Assembly: GCA_037176725.1 (NCBI GenBank) | Contig: JAZBRS010000014.1 | Coordinates: forward strand, 74,196,501 to 74,260,500 | Direction of reading: 5' to 3' | DNA from: Posidonia oceanica | Taxonomy: Eukaryota > Streptophyta > Magnoliopsida > Alismatales > Posidoniaceae | DNA length: 64,000 bases | Part shown: positions 22,769-33,980 of the stretch, one piece after another | How the letters are laid out: the number at the start of each line of letters is the position of its first letter | Position numbering within the stretch: the stretch's first letter is position 1 | Translations under genes and position numbers: made by a program | The notes under the pieces: generated by a model | Databases searched by the model: none | What the model saw: the letters and a program-made list of their open reading frames with translations, nothing else | What the model was told of the DNA's origin: nothing

Positions 22769-23740
22769 CTAGTTTGGTTTCAACTTTCCCTTATGGTGGG
22801 GCTTGTTGTAAGGCAATACTTCTTTAAGCACTAGATCACCAATTTTAAATTTGCATTCGATTACTTTCTTTTGGTAAGCCTTGGTTAACCTTTGTTGGTA
22901 GACATGTGTATGCTCGGCAGCTGCCAGCCGTTTCTCATAAAGGAGTTCTAAATGAAGGAGTAAAGCTTCCCTCTTTTCTACGGCAGACATTCTCCTATCA
23001 ATCTTAACTCTTAATGAGGGGATCAGGATCTCGTATGGGACCACTGCTTCCATACCAAAGGCTAAAGCATAGGGGGTTTGACCCGTTGCCGTCCTTATGG
23101 TGGTGCGGTATGCCCATAACGCATTAACAAGCTTATCTGACCAATCCGATCCCTTAGCGTCTTCTACCGTCTTTTTAATGATTTTGATTAAGGTTTTATT
23201 AGTAGCTTCTGCTTGACTGTTCCCTTGCGGGTAATACGGGGAAGAGTGGTGTAGAGTGATACCGAATTTTCGGCATAACTGCTTGAACTCTTCTGAGATG
23301 AAGATCGGTCCGTTGTTTGCTACTAAGGCTTTAGGCACCCCGAACCTTGCGATGATATTTTGCTGTACGAATTGGCACAGGGTTGTGGCTTTGATGTTCG
23401 CGAACGCCTCTGCTTCTGCCCATTTGGTGAAGTATTCCGTCGCCGTTAGGATGAAAGTGTTGCCCTTTCCTTGATGGATGGGTCCCACCACATCAAAGGC
23501 CCATATGGGGAAAGGCCATGGTGTTGATAAAGCGTGAAGCGCTGAAGCTGGAGCATGAATCTTGTTGGCGTGCAGTTGGCAGCTCTTGCACTGCTTGACT
23601 TTACTTGCGTAGTCAGCTTCCATGGTAGGCTAGTAATACCCCCTCTTGATAATTATTTTTGCCATGAACTGGGAGTTGATGTGGCCCCCACAGACTCCCT
23701 CATGTGTTTCCTTGAGAATCTCGGTTGACTCAGATGCATC
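22769..23740 (-). pseudogene. Integrase of element C, inactive
   Basis: The zinc-finger region starts near 23735 (ETHEGVCGGHINSQFMAK) and continues through CKSCQLHANKIHAP, interrupted by a TAG at 23630-23632 in place of Trp. In the core, the first catalytic Asp is present (WAFDVVGPIH), but the second is Asn (VANNGPIF, where other elements have SDNG); the catalytic Glu lies in QAEATNK. A TAG at 22769 replaces a Trp in the C-terminal domain (KGKLKPN, then stop), with recognisable sequence continuing past it. Two stops and a lost catalytic residue make it dead. Confidence 0.9.
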
Positions 23741-25962
23741 CACACATCGGAGTTCAATCCCTAGGGGTGTTCTCCGAAAGAGTGTGTTGGCTCTGATGTA
23801 GTACTTCGTAGCCATCCTCCTTAGTGCTTCTCTTTCCTTGGGAGTTGCATAGGTCGGGAAGGTGTGATCTTGTACATAATTCTGTATGTCATAATACCAC
23901 GGGTTGCCATCGTCATTTATTTCTGTAGCTCCTTGGTAACAGACCTCTGTGCACATTAAGCTTTCCTGGTTTAGTTCCTCTCTGAGTTTTTGAACCGATT
24001 CGATGGTAGACTCCACTATTGGTGCGCTGATTCTTCGCACCGTGATGGATTGCTTGTCTGTCTCTGAGCTGAAAGGGAGCGAGGATGCCAATGAGGCCAA
24101 TGAATCAGCCAGGATGTTGTTGCTTCTAAGTGCGTGCACATACATAACCTTGTCAAATTTCTTTAGTAAGGCTTTAGCTAGGTTGCGGTATTCCTGCAGC
24201 TTTGGTGAGAGGGTCTTGTATTTGTTGAGGACTTGCTGTATGACAAGCTGTGAGTCCCCAACTACTTTTAGTCTTCTTGCCCCTAGATCGAGAGCCATTC
24301 GGAGCCCTAGAATGAGTGTCTCGTATTCTGCAATGTTATTACTCGCTGAGAAGAGTAGTTGGGCTGCAGTGGGGAGAACAATACCCTCCGAAGTCAGGAG
24401 TGTTGCCCCTATCTCGGTGCCCTGTGAATTAAGTGCTCCATCGAAATGGAGGGTCCATTCTCTGATGAGTGGCATGACACTACTGATTGCCAGTATTTCC
24501 TCATCTGGGAAATCTGTTGAGACTGGCTGATACTCTGACACAGGTAGCCCGGCGAGTTGATCCGCAATAGCTTGCCCATTGATCGCTTTCTGAGTGATGA
24601 GCTGCAGGTCGAACTCAGTAAGGAGCATTTGCCATCGTGCTAGCCTTCCAGACAATGCTGGTTTCTCGAACATGTACTTGATAGGGTCCATCTTGGCTAA
24701 GTAGTAGACTTTGTGTGCCAAAAAGTAGTGCCTGAGCTTCTGTAAGGCCCATACTAAGGCTAGGCAATGTCTCTCGATCTGGGAGTACTTCCTCTCGTAT
24801 TCAATGAACGTTCTACTGAGGTAATAAACTACTTTCTCCTTCCTCCCAGTCTCATCATGTTGTGCAAGGACGACACCCACCGAGTTATCAGTGACGGCCA
24901 AGTAGAGTAGCAATGGCCTCTCAGGGACTGGAGCAGTCAATACTGAGGGGTTGAGGAGGTAGAGTTTTAGCTCATCAAAGGCCTTCTGATAGGTATGATC
25001 CCACTTGAATTCTGCACCGCCTTTTAAGAGCTCATAGAATGGTCTACACTTTTCGCATGCTGAGAGATGAATCTTTGGATGAACTGTAGCCTCCCTATGA
25101 GTCCTTTGAGCTCCATGACATTCCTTGGCAATGGCATGGCTGTTATAGCTTTAGCTTTGGTGGGATCCACTTCTATGCCCCTTTTGCTTACTATGGAGCC
25201 GAGCAGCTTTCCGGCAATGACCCCGAAGACATACTTCTTAGGGTTCATTCTGAGATTGTACTGGTCTGTTCTCTAGAGTACTCTTTCTAGTGCTTCAAAG
25301 TGTCCCTCTCTTCTTTTTGACTTTACTAACAAATCATCCACATAGCACTCCATGCAATCGTGTATCATGTCGTGAAAGATTGCCATCATAGCCCTCTGAC
25401 AGGTGGCTCTGGCGTTCTTTAATCCGAACGGCATGACTACATAGCAGTAGGTCCCCTATGGAGTGGTAAATGAGGTTTTCTCCTGATCCTCTCCTACGAG
25501 TTTAATCTGGTTGTAACTGGAGAAACGATCCATGACTGAGAGCATCTCATGGCCTGCAATGTTGTCTATAAGGATGTCTATATGTGGAAGAGGGAAATCA
25601 TCTTTTGGGCATGCTTCATTGAGGTTTCTGTAGTCAATGCATACACGCACTTTGCCATCTTTCTTCATCACTAGAACTATGTTGGCAATCCACTCTGGAT
25701 ACACCACAACTCTGATGAACTTTGTCTTGTGTAGCTTGTCTTTCTCTTCTTTAACTTTTAGAGCGTGGTCTGGACGTAGACGTTGGAGCTTTTGCTTCGC
25801 TGTCTTAGCGCCTGGCTTGAGAGGGAGCCTGTGCTCCACCAGTAGTGAATCAAGCCCGAGCATTTCTCTGTAGGAGAAGGCCAGTACCTTCATATATTTT
25901 TTGACTAGTTTTTCCATCCTGGTTCGTTCACCTAAGTTGAGGGCAGAGCTTATCTGAACTGG
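23741..25962 (-). pseudogene. Reverse transcriptase, RNase H and second RNase H of element C, broken
   Basis: RT begins near 25917 (YREMLGLDSLLVEHRLPLKPG) with VRVCIDYRNLNEACPKDDFPLP; a TAG at 25456 replaces a Trp, then YVDD follows at about 25330-25345, then a frame change around 25000-25260. The first RNase H follows (RPLLLYLAVTDNSVGVVLAQ, KYSQIERHCLALVWALQKLRHY). At about 24450-24030 comes a second RNase H (WTLHFDGALNSQG, NNIAEYETLILGLRMAL, GDSQLVIQQV, NILADSLASLAS). This dual arrangement is the hallmark of the Tat lineage. The 436-codon block at 23630-24940 is still open although the rest is broken. Confidence 0.9.
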
Positions 25963-28900
25963 TCATGGATCATCTTCAGTGCCCAGATTGACTTCCTCTA
26001 TTTCTTCAACGGCAGCCTTGGTCTGCTCATCGTATTTCTTCATCATTTCTTCGAAAATGGCAGGATCTACCGATTCTTCATCTGGGTTCTCTTCTGTATC
26101 CACCAGCTTGAAGACTTCATAGTTTCCAGTGTTTTTGCCAGTAATGTTTGACACTTCTTCAATCAGGAAGATGGCATGCGACGTGGCTAGCTCCCGTGGT
26201 AATGCTATGGTATAGTGACATACTCTGACAGTTTGGGTGATCGGCTCCTTCCTGTTCCAGCTTGCACACTTAGTAGAGTGATTAGATATTTTTTGTGAGG
26301 ACACGGTGGCAGTTAGGCCGTCCCTGCCTTGCCCTCGTCTACCTTCCCCACTACTAACTAAACTAGGAAGTAAATTGCTGGAAAGTAAATCATGCGAAAA
26401 CAAAATGCAGGAATTAAATGCGGGAAAGAAATTATTTACAAGAGTAGGGGGCTTGCCCCTAGGTTTGTCTCCACGGTGGAGGTGGTTCGCCATCGGGTGT
26501 TTAGTCTATGGCCCTGGCCCCGTCTTGCTTAGAGGGGCAAGGCCGTAGGTTGTTGAAGAGACAGGTGAGCTCGCAGTCGGGGTCAGAGTCCTCTGCTTTA
26601 GTGCCTTCAGTGGAGGTTCTGGAGGAGTCGCTTGCTTGGATGTCTAGAGGTAAGAGAGTTTTGTCTGTGGCCCCGGCCCCTTCTTGCTTTGAGGGGCAAG
26701 GCCGTAGGTTGTTGAAGAGACAGGTTAGCTCACAGACGGGGTCGGAGTCTTCTGCTTCAGTGCCTTCGATGGGGGTTCTGGAGGAGTCGCTTGTTTGGAT
26801 GTCCGGAGGTAAGGGAGCTTCTGAGGACGCAGGGAGAGCAGCAGGGACCTCGTTTGTGCAAGAGGTTGATGCTTCTCCCTTGGGCTTCGTCAGAGTGTTG
26901 AGGATGGCTGGAACTTCTTCTAGACAGGGAGAAGGAGTTGATGCCGTCTCGGGATCTGTAAAAGCGCCGAGGATGACAGGCTTAGAGGCTTCTTTAAGGT
27001 GATGAGAAGAAGTTGCAGCTATTGTTGTTGCTGGGAGGTTGGGAACTGTGTCTGACACTTGCTTGTCGTGCACTTGTAGCCCGACTGATATGAATTGGTT
27101 GGCAAGTGACCATGCTAGAGGTTTGCTTGGATCTAGATGCCCAAGGTACCCTAGCCCGGTACGACTATGCTCCTCAGGCATTTCAAGTGCGTCCCACATT
27201 CCTTGCTCTTGGCGGCCAAGTCCTTTCCCTGGGGTGTACCCTATCTTGAGGAGAATCTCCCAAGGCCTTTTCATGTGGTCGGGGTAATCGTATTGATTCA
27301 TATCAATACTCTAGGGAGCAAAGACTTTCTTGACATTGTTTATGGCCTTGGCAGTCGAGTCCCTGATCAATGGTGCTGGCGTGGTAGTTGGGACCGTCAC
27401 CAGGTGGGCTTCCACTTCTACTGGCTCGTCTCCCCATATTTTGATGATCTTCCCTTGGTAAGGGAACTTCATGCATTGGTGGCGTAGGGAGGTGACTGCC
27501 TTGATCTCTTCGATCCATTGGTGCCCTAAGATGAGTCGATACGAGATTGGGGCATCGACTATTATCAGTTCTGTTTCTATTTGGGGAGGGCCAATGGTAA
27601 CTTTAGCGGTGATCTTCCCCAAGGCTGCTTTCTTGTTATTGTCGTACCCTGATACAGTTAAGGCTGTTGGGCATAATTGAGACTCTGTTAGCCTAATTAA
27701 ATGCAGGGTTTCTAGGGAGCATACATTTAGAGTTGCCCCTGTATCCACAAGTACACCACAAACTTTATAATTGTTTATTACAATAGTAACACTTAATGGC
27801 AGGGTCCTTCTCTCAGAAGGAGCTAGTTCAGAATTAGTGAAGATGACCGTAGGCTCTATGAACACGGTAGCGGCAACGGCTACCAGAGCTTCAGCGGGTA
27901 TGTCCTCTGGTACTTGGGCCTTCTTCAATACCTCCATCAGGATATCTCGGTGCTTCTTTGAGGCCCTGATCAGCTCGTAGATAGAGATCTTTGCTTGTGT
28001 CTTCCTGAGCTGCTCCAGGATGTCGAAGGTGCCTTCGATCCTCTGGGGTATGTGGAACTCTTGTTGAGGCGGGGAAACGGCTCGTTCTGCATCATGCGAA
28101 GGCGGTGCTACTTGGTTGGAGATCCGCCCTGTTCTTGTGATGGGGGCTTGCTGAGCTTGGTTGTGTTCTCCCTTGGCGTAGCCGGACTTAAGCAGAGACA
28201 GAGGTTTTCTAAGGAGAGACTGCCCCTGATTTATGGGCAGCTGAGATGAGCTTAACAGTGCAGGCCTTTGGACCTGGGTATACCCTTGGGTGGCTTGAAC
28301 ATCTGTGAACTGCTGGAATCCTTGGATGCTTGGGGCTTCAACGTCCCAGTCATCGATCCAGCCACTTGTGCCATTTGGTGATGGATCTCCCATGTGAAAT
28401 CCTGCCAGATAGGGTCTCCAGATCATTTCCAGGGTTGTTTCATGGTCTGCCTTGATGGTGATCATCTCCCCTTGGAATTTGAACTTTAATAGCTGGTGTG
28501 TCGGCGACGCGACTGCACATATTTCTGCCAACCAAGTCCTTCCCAGGATTAACGGTTCTGCTAGTTCGCACTCCACTACCATGACCTTGGTAATGGTGGT
28601 GAGGGGGCCGATGGTAATTGCTAGCTGAACCGACGTCCAGGTAGTCGAGTGTGTTCAGAGAGCACGCACTGCGACTAGCCCCTGTGTCTACAAGTATGCC
28701 AGGAAGGAGGTAACCGTTGACCTCTATAGTGATCACTAAGGGCCAGAGCTGTTTCTCTGGAGTGGGTAGTTCCGAGTCCTTGAAGACTATATTCCTCTGC
28801 TCATATTCTTTGATAATCTTTTGGGCTAGTCCCAAGGGATCTGTCCCGCCATTCTGCTCTTGGGATCGACCTTCTCCTGGGAGGAAATTGAAGTACCTGA

Positions 28901-28973
28901 AGAGCTCCAGGTCATTCGCCTCGCTTTCTTTGTCTTGTATTGTCTCTATTGGGAATTCCCATTCTATGGATCC
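25963..28973 (-). pseudogene. Two tandem proteases and a G-patch region of element C
   Basis: Two retropepsin-like units follow one another. The first has LPGILVDTGASRSACSLNTL at about 28710 and LILGRTWLAEI at 28540 after a frame change. The second has VCGVLVDTGATLNVCSLETL at about 27740 and LILGHQWIEEI at 27520. The second is preceded by a helix (KISIYELIRASKKHRDILMEV) that the protease of element A also has, so it is the canonical copy and the first is extra. A G-patch follows at about 27270-27150 (LLKIGYTPGKGLGRQEQG, GLGYLGHL), then an acidic linker with a 159-bp tandem duplication (copies from about 26523 and 26682). Stops at 28974 (TAG), 27311 (TAG), 26501 (TAA) and 25963 (TGA) break the frame. 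Confidence 0.82.
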
Positions 28974-31042
28974 CTATTTAGAGCAAACCTTGACCTCATT
29001 GCTTTCTACAACGGAGGAAGCCAGCTCCGGCTCTGATTCAAGTAGGCAAATGGAGATGGTCTCGGCCTCTGGTGGACTGGCTTCTGCCTCCAGGTGCGCC
29101 ATTGGGTGATTGGGCTGAGGGTTCTGGTGTATCTGCAACTTGTGTTGTCCCGTCCTGGCCTCTTTTAACCTGTGTTTGAGGGCTGACCACATTATTTCTC
29201 CCTTGTCATTTAGATCATATATTCTGTCTTTTAACACATAACATTCCTCAAGTGTGTGCCTGCTTTTCTGGTGATATGCACAGTACTTCGACATGTTTGT
29301 GTTAGGAGTGTTTGGCTTTGGCACTGGGAGTTGTAAGTCCCCACTTTCGACCAGCATTCTGAAGATGTCTGGGATTGTCTCTAGAAGTGGTGGTAGCTCT
29401 GTCTCCTTGGTCCTCTAGGTGCCTGTGGAGGAGGAACATTGTGGTAGTCCCTCTGCCCTTGTGGTGGTGCTTTGTACTGATTGTTGCTCTGCCCCTGTTG
29501 GGCATTTATTGGGGAATTAGAGTTCTAGGGTTGGAACTGCTGGAATGGCTGCCTCTGTTGTTCTACTTGTTGATATTGAGGCTGCTGGAAGTGTTGCCCT
29601 TTCCATCCCCTCTGATTCTGCGTGGTCAGTTGTGCCATGCTGCCAGTGACACCTTCTATTGTATGCCCCACAGTCTTCTTCCGGTTCTTTGCTTCGAGTT
29701 CCAGGAATGGCAGCTCTTCTCTGTGTCACATTACCTTGGCGGCCCATTCATATAACTGTGGATAGGTGTGGAAGTCACCTACCAACAGTCCAGCCCTGAG
29801 TGCTCCCGTGGTATTTCTTGCAATTAGCTCCACGGCTTGGCCTTCGGGTATGTAGCACTCTAACTAAGCGGCCATGTCCCTCCATCGGCTAGCGAAGGTG
29901 ACGAAGTCCTTGTTTGGCCTCATCCTCTCAGCTGTGAGGTCGCCTACAGTGGGTTTGTGTGGCACTTGGTGACTATACTAGTCTAGAAATTTCTCTTCAA
30001 TTATCGTAAAATCCTGGAGATCATAGGAAGTTAGGGTGTCAAACCACTTTAACGCTTCTCCCTCAAGCGTCTTGAAGAAGAGGTATGCAGTGTGCCCAGC
30101 ATTGTAATGGTACGGCAGAGTATCCATAGTGAAGGCAGCTATGTGATTCCTGGGATCCTCTATTCCATTATATCTCCTCATCTTTGGCATTTTAAACCCT
30201 GGGGGAACGGCAAAATGAGGGAACTTGGAAATGTCATAGCTGATGGGTGTCTTTGAAGTGACTCCGGCCTCTGTTAGCACTTCGGCGATCATCCTTTTGA
30301 GATCTGTCCCTAGTGCGGAGTATTGCCCTTGGCTCAGGTGCTGGTGTGTCTGTGGGAATGGTGGTAATGGTGGGTTATGTTGCGGGGGAGAGAGGGATGA
30401 TTGGGGTCGTGTAGGGTAGTATGGTGTGCTAATAGGGGGTTGTTGTGGATGGAAGAATGATGATGGAAGTGGAGTAGGGTAGTATTGCGTATTAGCGGGA
30501 GGTTGTGGTATGTATGGGGTTGCATATGGCGGAGTTGGATGGATATAAGGGTAGGTGGGCACTATGTGGTACGACGGATAGGAACCTTGGTTAGGGAAGG
30601 CAGGGTTTGGTATGGCATGCATATAGACTGGTGTATGGAATAGGTGGTTGTGGTGTTCTTGGAGGGTGGAGGTTTGCTGGCTTGTGTGCGTGAAGTGTTG
30701 TTGAGCCAGGAATTGCTGGACCTCGTAGGCCTCCTCCTCAATTGGATAGGAGGTAGTCACGATGGGAGGCACGACGTTGGAAGTTGCCTCGGGATGTGTG
30801 AACTCGGGCGGGACGTTCCTTGCTTGGGACTGATCCGCCTCCCTTCCTTCTTCATTTGTATCAGTGTGGTAATCGAAGGGGATGGAGACGTGTGGGAATC
30901 TTCACTGGCCGGTGGCTCGTGGGAAGCCGGGGTTTCTTGGTCCTTCCGTCTGTGAGGTTGAGTCTCTGAAGAAAGATCCATCCGGACCTAGGCTCTGCTG
31001 CACCATGGAGGTAGAGGTAGAAGACATGCTCATGTGCTCCAT
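28974..31042 (-). pseudogene. Gag of element C, broken
   Basis: A probable ATG at 31042 (MEHMSM) opens a frame that shifts within 150 nt. The region 30772-29978 encodes a Pro/His/Tyr-rich stretch, then the Gag domain (FKMPKMRRYNGIEDPRNHIAAF, AYLFFKTLEGEALKWFDTL), and stops at a TAG at 29978, where Trp is likely. Recognisable Gag continues (PNKDFVTFASRWRDMAA) past a second TAG near 29865. A zinc-knuckle-like motif lies at 29280-29240 (YCAYHQKSRHTLEECYVLKD). It would encode the particle protein; the stops rule out function now. Confidence 0.82.
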
Positions 31043-32420
31043 TTTTTCTTTTCTTTCTCTTTTCTTTTTTTCTCTTTTTTTTCTTTCTTTTCTTTTCTTT
31101 TTTTTCCTTTTTTTTTCTTTTCCTCTTTTCTTTTCTTTTTTCTTTTCTATTACAAACTATTATAGACTACTGAAGAGAAAGAAATCACAGACTTGACACA
31201 CTAATTATTACAGACTCGATCGAATAAAGGGAAAACAAACAGGAAAAGAAATAGTCTGTGCCTGCAATCCTGTGAAAAGTATAGATTAATTAAATCCCTG
31301 CAAGCAAGACACTGAAATGTGGCACTTTTTCTTCCTGTAGTCGCCTGTAAATCAGGCGACCCAACAAGCCGCCGGCTCAACGGGCGGCTCCACGAGGCGC
31401 CTTCTGAACAGGCGGCTCAGAGCCTGTTCTTCCAGCAAACCAAGTCTGTCTTGGACAGACCGCGCAACACAGGGAATTTAAAAAGAAATAGGTTGCAAAC
31501 AGTGCGTTGTTTTTTACTTATTCAGGTGTTTAATTAATGGATTAATTAGTTAAACCTACATGTGTGTCACAAGTAACTGGGATTTTTGCTCAAAGGTACC
31601 GCTCTCTGACCTTCTCTAGGGTCCACCAAGAGGGGTCTAGATGGGGCGCTTGTCTCTCTATAGAGGGACCCTCCACCTAAGATTCTATCCTTAGGCTCCG
31701 CACTTAACAAACCACAAAATAGGAAATAAACACGAAGTATTAAAGTATAAAGTATCTACCAAGTTTTAATATTGACTCAAAGAGAAAAGGGAGTCAATAA
31801 TAATACTTGGGACACCTTGAGATCTTGATCTAACTATTGCAATTAACACTGAGTATAGGAGAGCGACTTGCACTGGCCCGGGTTCGCTCAGGTTAGTTGT
31901 TCTAGCTAGAGGAAGACTTCCTCAAGGAACTTTAATTTTAATACGAAACATTTAGTTTCCACCTTAAGAGTGGACACAAACAAATCTAAAAACCGTTAAA
32001 AAAATAGAAAACTAGGACATAGTGGACAAGAATAATTGTTTTTTTTATTTTTATTATGCAACTGTAGATCCAAAAATACAACACAGGATACAAGAAAAAA
32101 ACTAAAGATCTGCAGTAAAAAAAACGGACTAGGTGGAGTCGCCTGTGGAAATGGCGCCACTATCAGTCGCCCTCTAGAGGTGCGGCTAGGACAGGTGGCT
32201 CGCAGCCATAGTCTTCTGACCTCAGTAAAATAGTCCCAGCTGTTGGAGCTTTGGGTTTTACTAATGTCCGAAATAGAAAAAACGAGGATAAGGGTTTGGG
32301 GTACCGTGAAAACCTAAACGCACGATTCCCAAACAGAAAACTATACTTAGATCTATGAAAATAAATGGGGAAAGGAGGGAAGAAACTCGCTTACGTAGCA
32401 CGGGGGTTGGCTGAAGCCGA
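31043..32420 (-). other. Element C 5' leader with purine tract and GC hairpins
   Basis: About 1.4 kb without a conserved ORF. On the plus strand 31043-31150 is a nearly pure T/C run (a purine tract in the element direction) directly before the gag start. At 31340-31360 GTCGCCTG TAAAT CAGGCGAC forms a perfect 8-bp hairpin; 31367-31389 forms AGCCGCC/GGCGGCT; related GGCGCC/AGGCGGCT motifs follow to 31420 and again at 32135-32200. The role is unknown; dimerisation or packaging is inference. Confidence 0.6.
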
Positions 32421-32438
32421 GTCCCACCGTGATCGCCA
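32421..32438 (-). promoter_or_regulatory. Probable primer-binding site of element C
   Basis: Minus-strand TGGCGATCACGGTGGGAC, five nucleotides from the LTR end at 32444. It starts with TGG, as a tRNA 3' CCA requires, and differs from the Ogre-type PBS of A and D. I cannot assign the tRNA by eye. Confidence 0.6.
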
Positions 32439-32443
32439 ATTTC

Positions 32444-33980
32444 TGTAGTGTGGAATTTGGGGGGGGGTGTTTTAAGAAGATGTCGGCGCCTCCACATATG
32501 TCGTCAACTTTGTTGTGATCGCCACTCGCCTTTGGGTTGACAAGACACCTGGGGGGAGATTATGAAGATGCAGGTCCTCGGACCACTAGATCGACGGCTG
32601 GATGTCGTCAAGTGGCTCCCTCGTGTTACGTAAGCTCCTTCCTTCCCTTCAAAACAAAATGACATAGATCTAGATTAGTTCAAGTGTAGTAGTCAGTAAC
32701 AAAAATAAACGAAACAACATGACTTAAAAAAACAAATACTAACCGGGGATTGTTCCCCACATGCATATGCTATGGGTCCTATGCTAAGGAAAGCAAAAAA
32801 ATGGCATGAGAAATTAGATTAGAGGAAGATACTCCCTTTCACCCTTATGCTGAATGCAATGAAGCTGGAAGGAGGCACGGTCGGAGCTCCGGCGTAGCTG
32901 AGGATCTTTGGGATCGGAGATAGAAGCTTAGGTTGGTGGCCTCTTGAGGATAGGAGATAGAGTTTCTGGATTAGAAATCTAGCTCTCTGAAGGTGGCTTA
33001 CAAAACTGACAGGGCTCTGCCTCTCTTGGAAATTCCTCTCTCAAAATTCCGACCACCAAACCACTGGCCTAGGGGGTCTATTTATAGACTTTAGGGGGGT
33101 GAGGATGGTTGGAGTTCAGAAAATTTTAGAAAAAGTGGCAGTTAGGGTTCGTCGCCGGTTGAGTTGGTGACTAAGGCTAGCAACTGCCTAGTCAAAGTGT
33201 GGGAAGACCTGGGAACGAGGCCACGACTATTAGTCACCGATTGAGTTGGCGCCTAACAGTCGAGGGGGTCGTGGGAAATAACTGTGGAAAAGCGGTTCAA
33301 GGGAGCCATGATCATTAGTCGCTGGTTGAGCTGGCGCCTAATGGTCGAGGGTCGTGGGAGATAACCGCTGCAGCTCCACAACCGCTCAGCCACCAGATGA
33401 GCTGGCGCCTGAGGGTCGAGGGGGGATCGTGGGAAGCAACCGCTGCAGCCCATGATCGCCCAGTCGCCGAGTTAGTTAGCGTCTAGTTGGGTTGCCTCCT
33501 CAGATGGCATTTGAATTGGCTGCCTCTGATGTTGGCAATTGACATAGTCGCGTGTGTAGCTGGCGACTACCAGAGTCACTTCTCTAGCTGGCAACTAGCT
33601 GAGTCGCCTCTTCAGCTTGCAACTAGTAAGCTTAGGTCATTTCTAGCCTTTTTTCCAGGTTTTGGCCAGAGAAAACAAAATAGAAGGCCAGGAAACTACA
33701 GATAGTCTATGAAATCGAGAAGGCATCTTTGTTAACTCAAATTTGCCACGAATCTGTGTAGAAGTAAAGGATACCCAGGGTACTCGGACTTGCCATGAGC
33801 CTGAGTGAGTTAGCTCTGCCACAGCCAACAACCTGAGTCTAGGTAGGGCCAAGTGATGCTTTGAAGAAATCAAGGAATATCTGGAAGACGTGCTACCAAA
33901 ACTTAGGCACGAGATTTGGGGCGCCTCAAGATTTCTATCCTTAAGAGAACTCTCAGAAATGCAAAAATAGGATATCTACA
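32444..33980 (-). mobile_element. 5' LTR of element C
   Basis: 1,537 bp. Minus-strand termini are TGTAGATATCC and ACACTACA, giving a TGTAG/CTACA inverted repeat. The outer border is set by loss of homology to the gag of element D at 33980. The middle part (33140-33640) has irregular repeats of about 100 bp built on AGTCGCC, GAGCTGGCGCCTAA and GTCGAGGGTCGTGGGA. No ORF is credible. Confidence 0.82.

Larger units (their letters stand above)
19660..33980 (-). mobile_element. Element C: decayed Tat-lineage retrotransposon with an antisense passenger gene
   Basis: Minus-strand order: 5' LTR 33980-32444, PBS 32438-32421, leader, gag, duplicated protease, G-patch, RT, RNase H, second RNase H, integrase, noncoding zone, then an antisense gene cut by element A at 19660. 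The remaining 3' end and 3' LTR are off the window, beyond A. The right edge (TCTACA at 33975-33980) lies inside the gag of element D, where the homologous gag of A is continuous; CGTAC at 33981-33985 is the probable target duplication. Sequence and LTR size (1.54 kb) differ clearly from families 1 and 2. Many stops show that it is old and inactive. Confidence 0.88.

Noticed and set aside
31040..31150. Poly-T/C run as a terminator or the polypurine tract of an element
   Set aside because: It lies at the gag start of C, not beside an LTR start; it is a pyrimidine-rich microsatellite in the leader. Similar runs at 43740, 44030 and 58380 are likewise inside UTRs.
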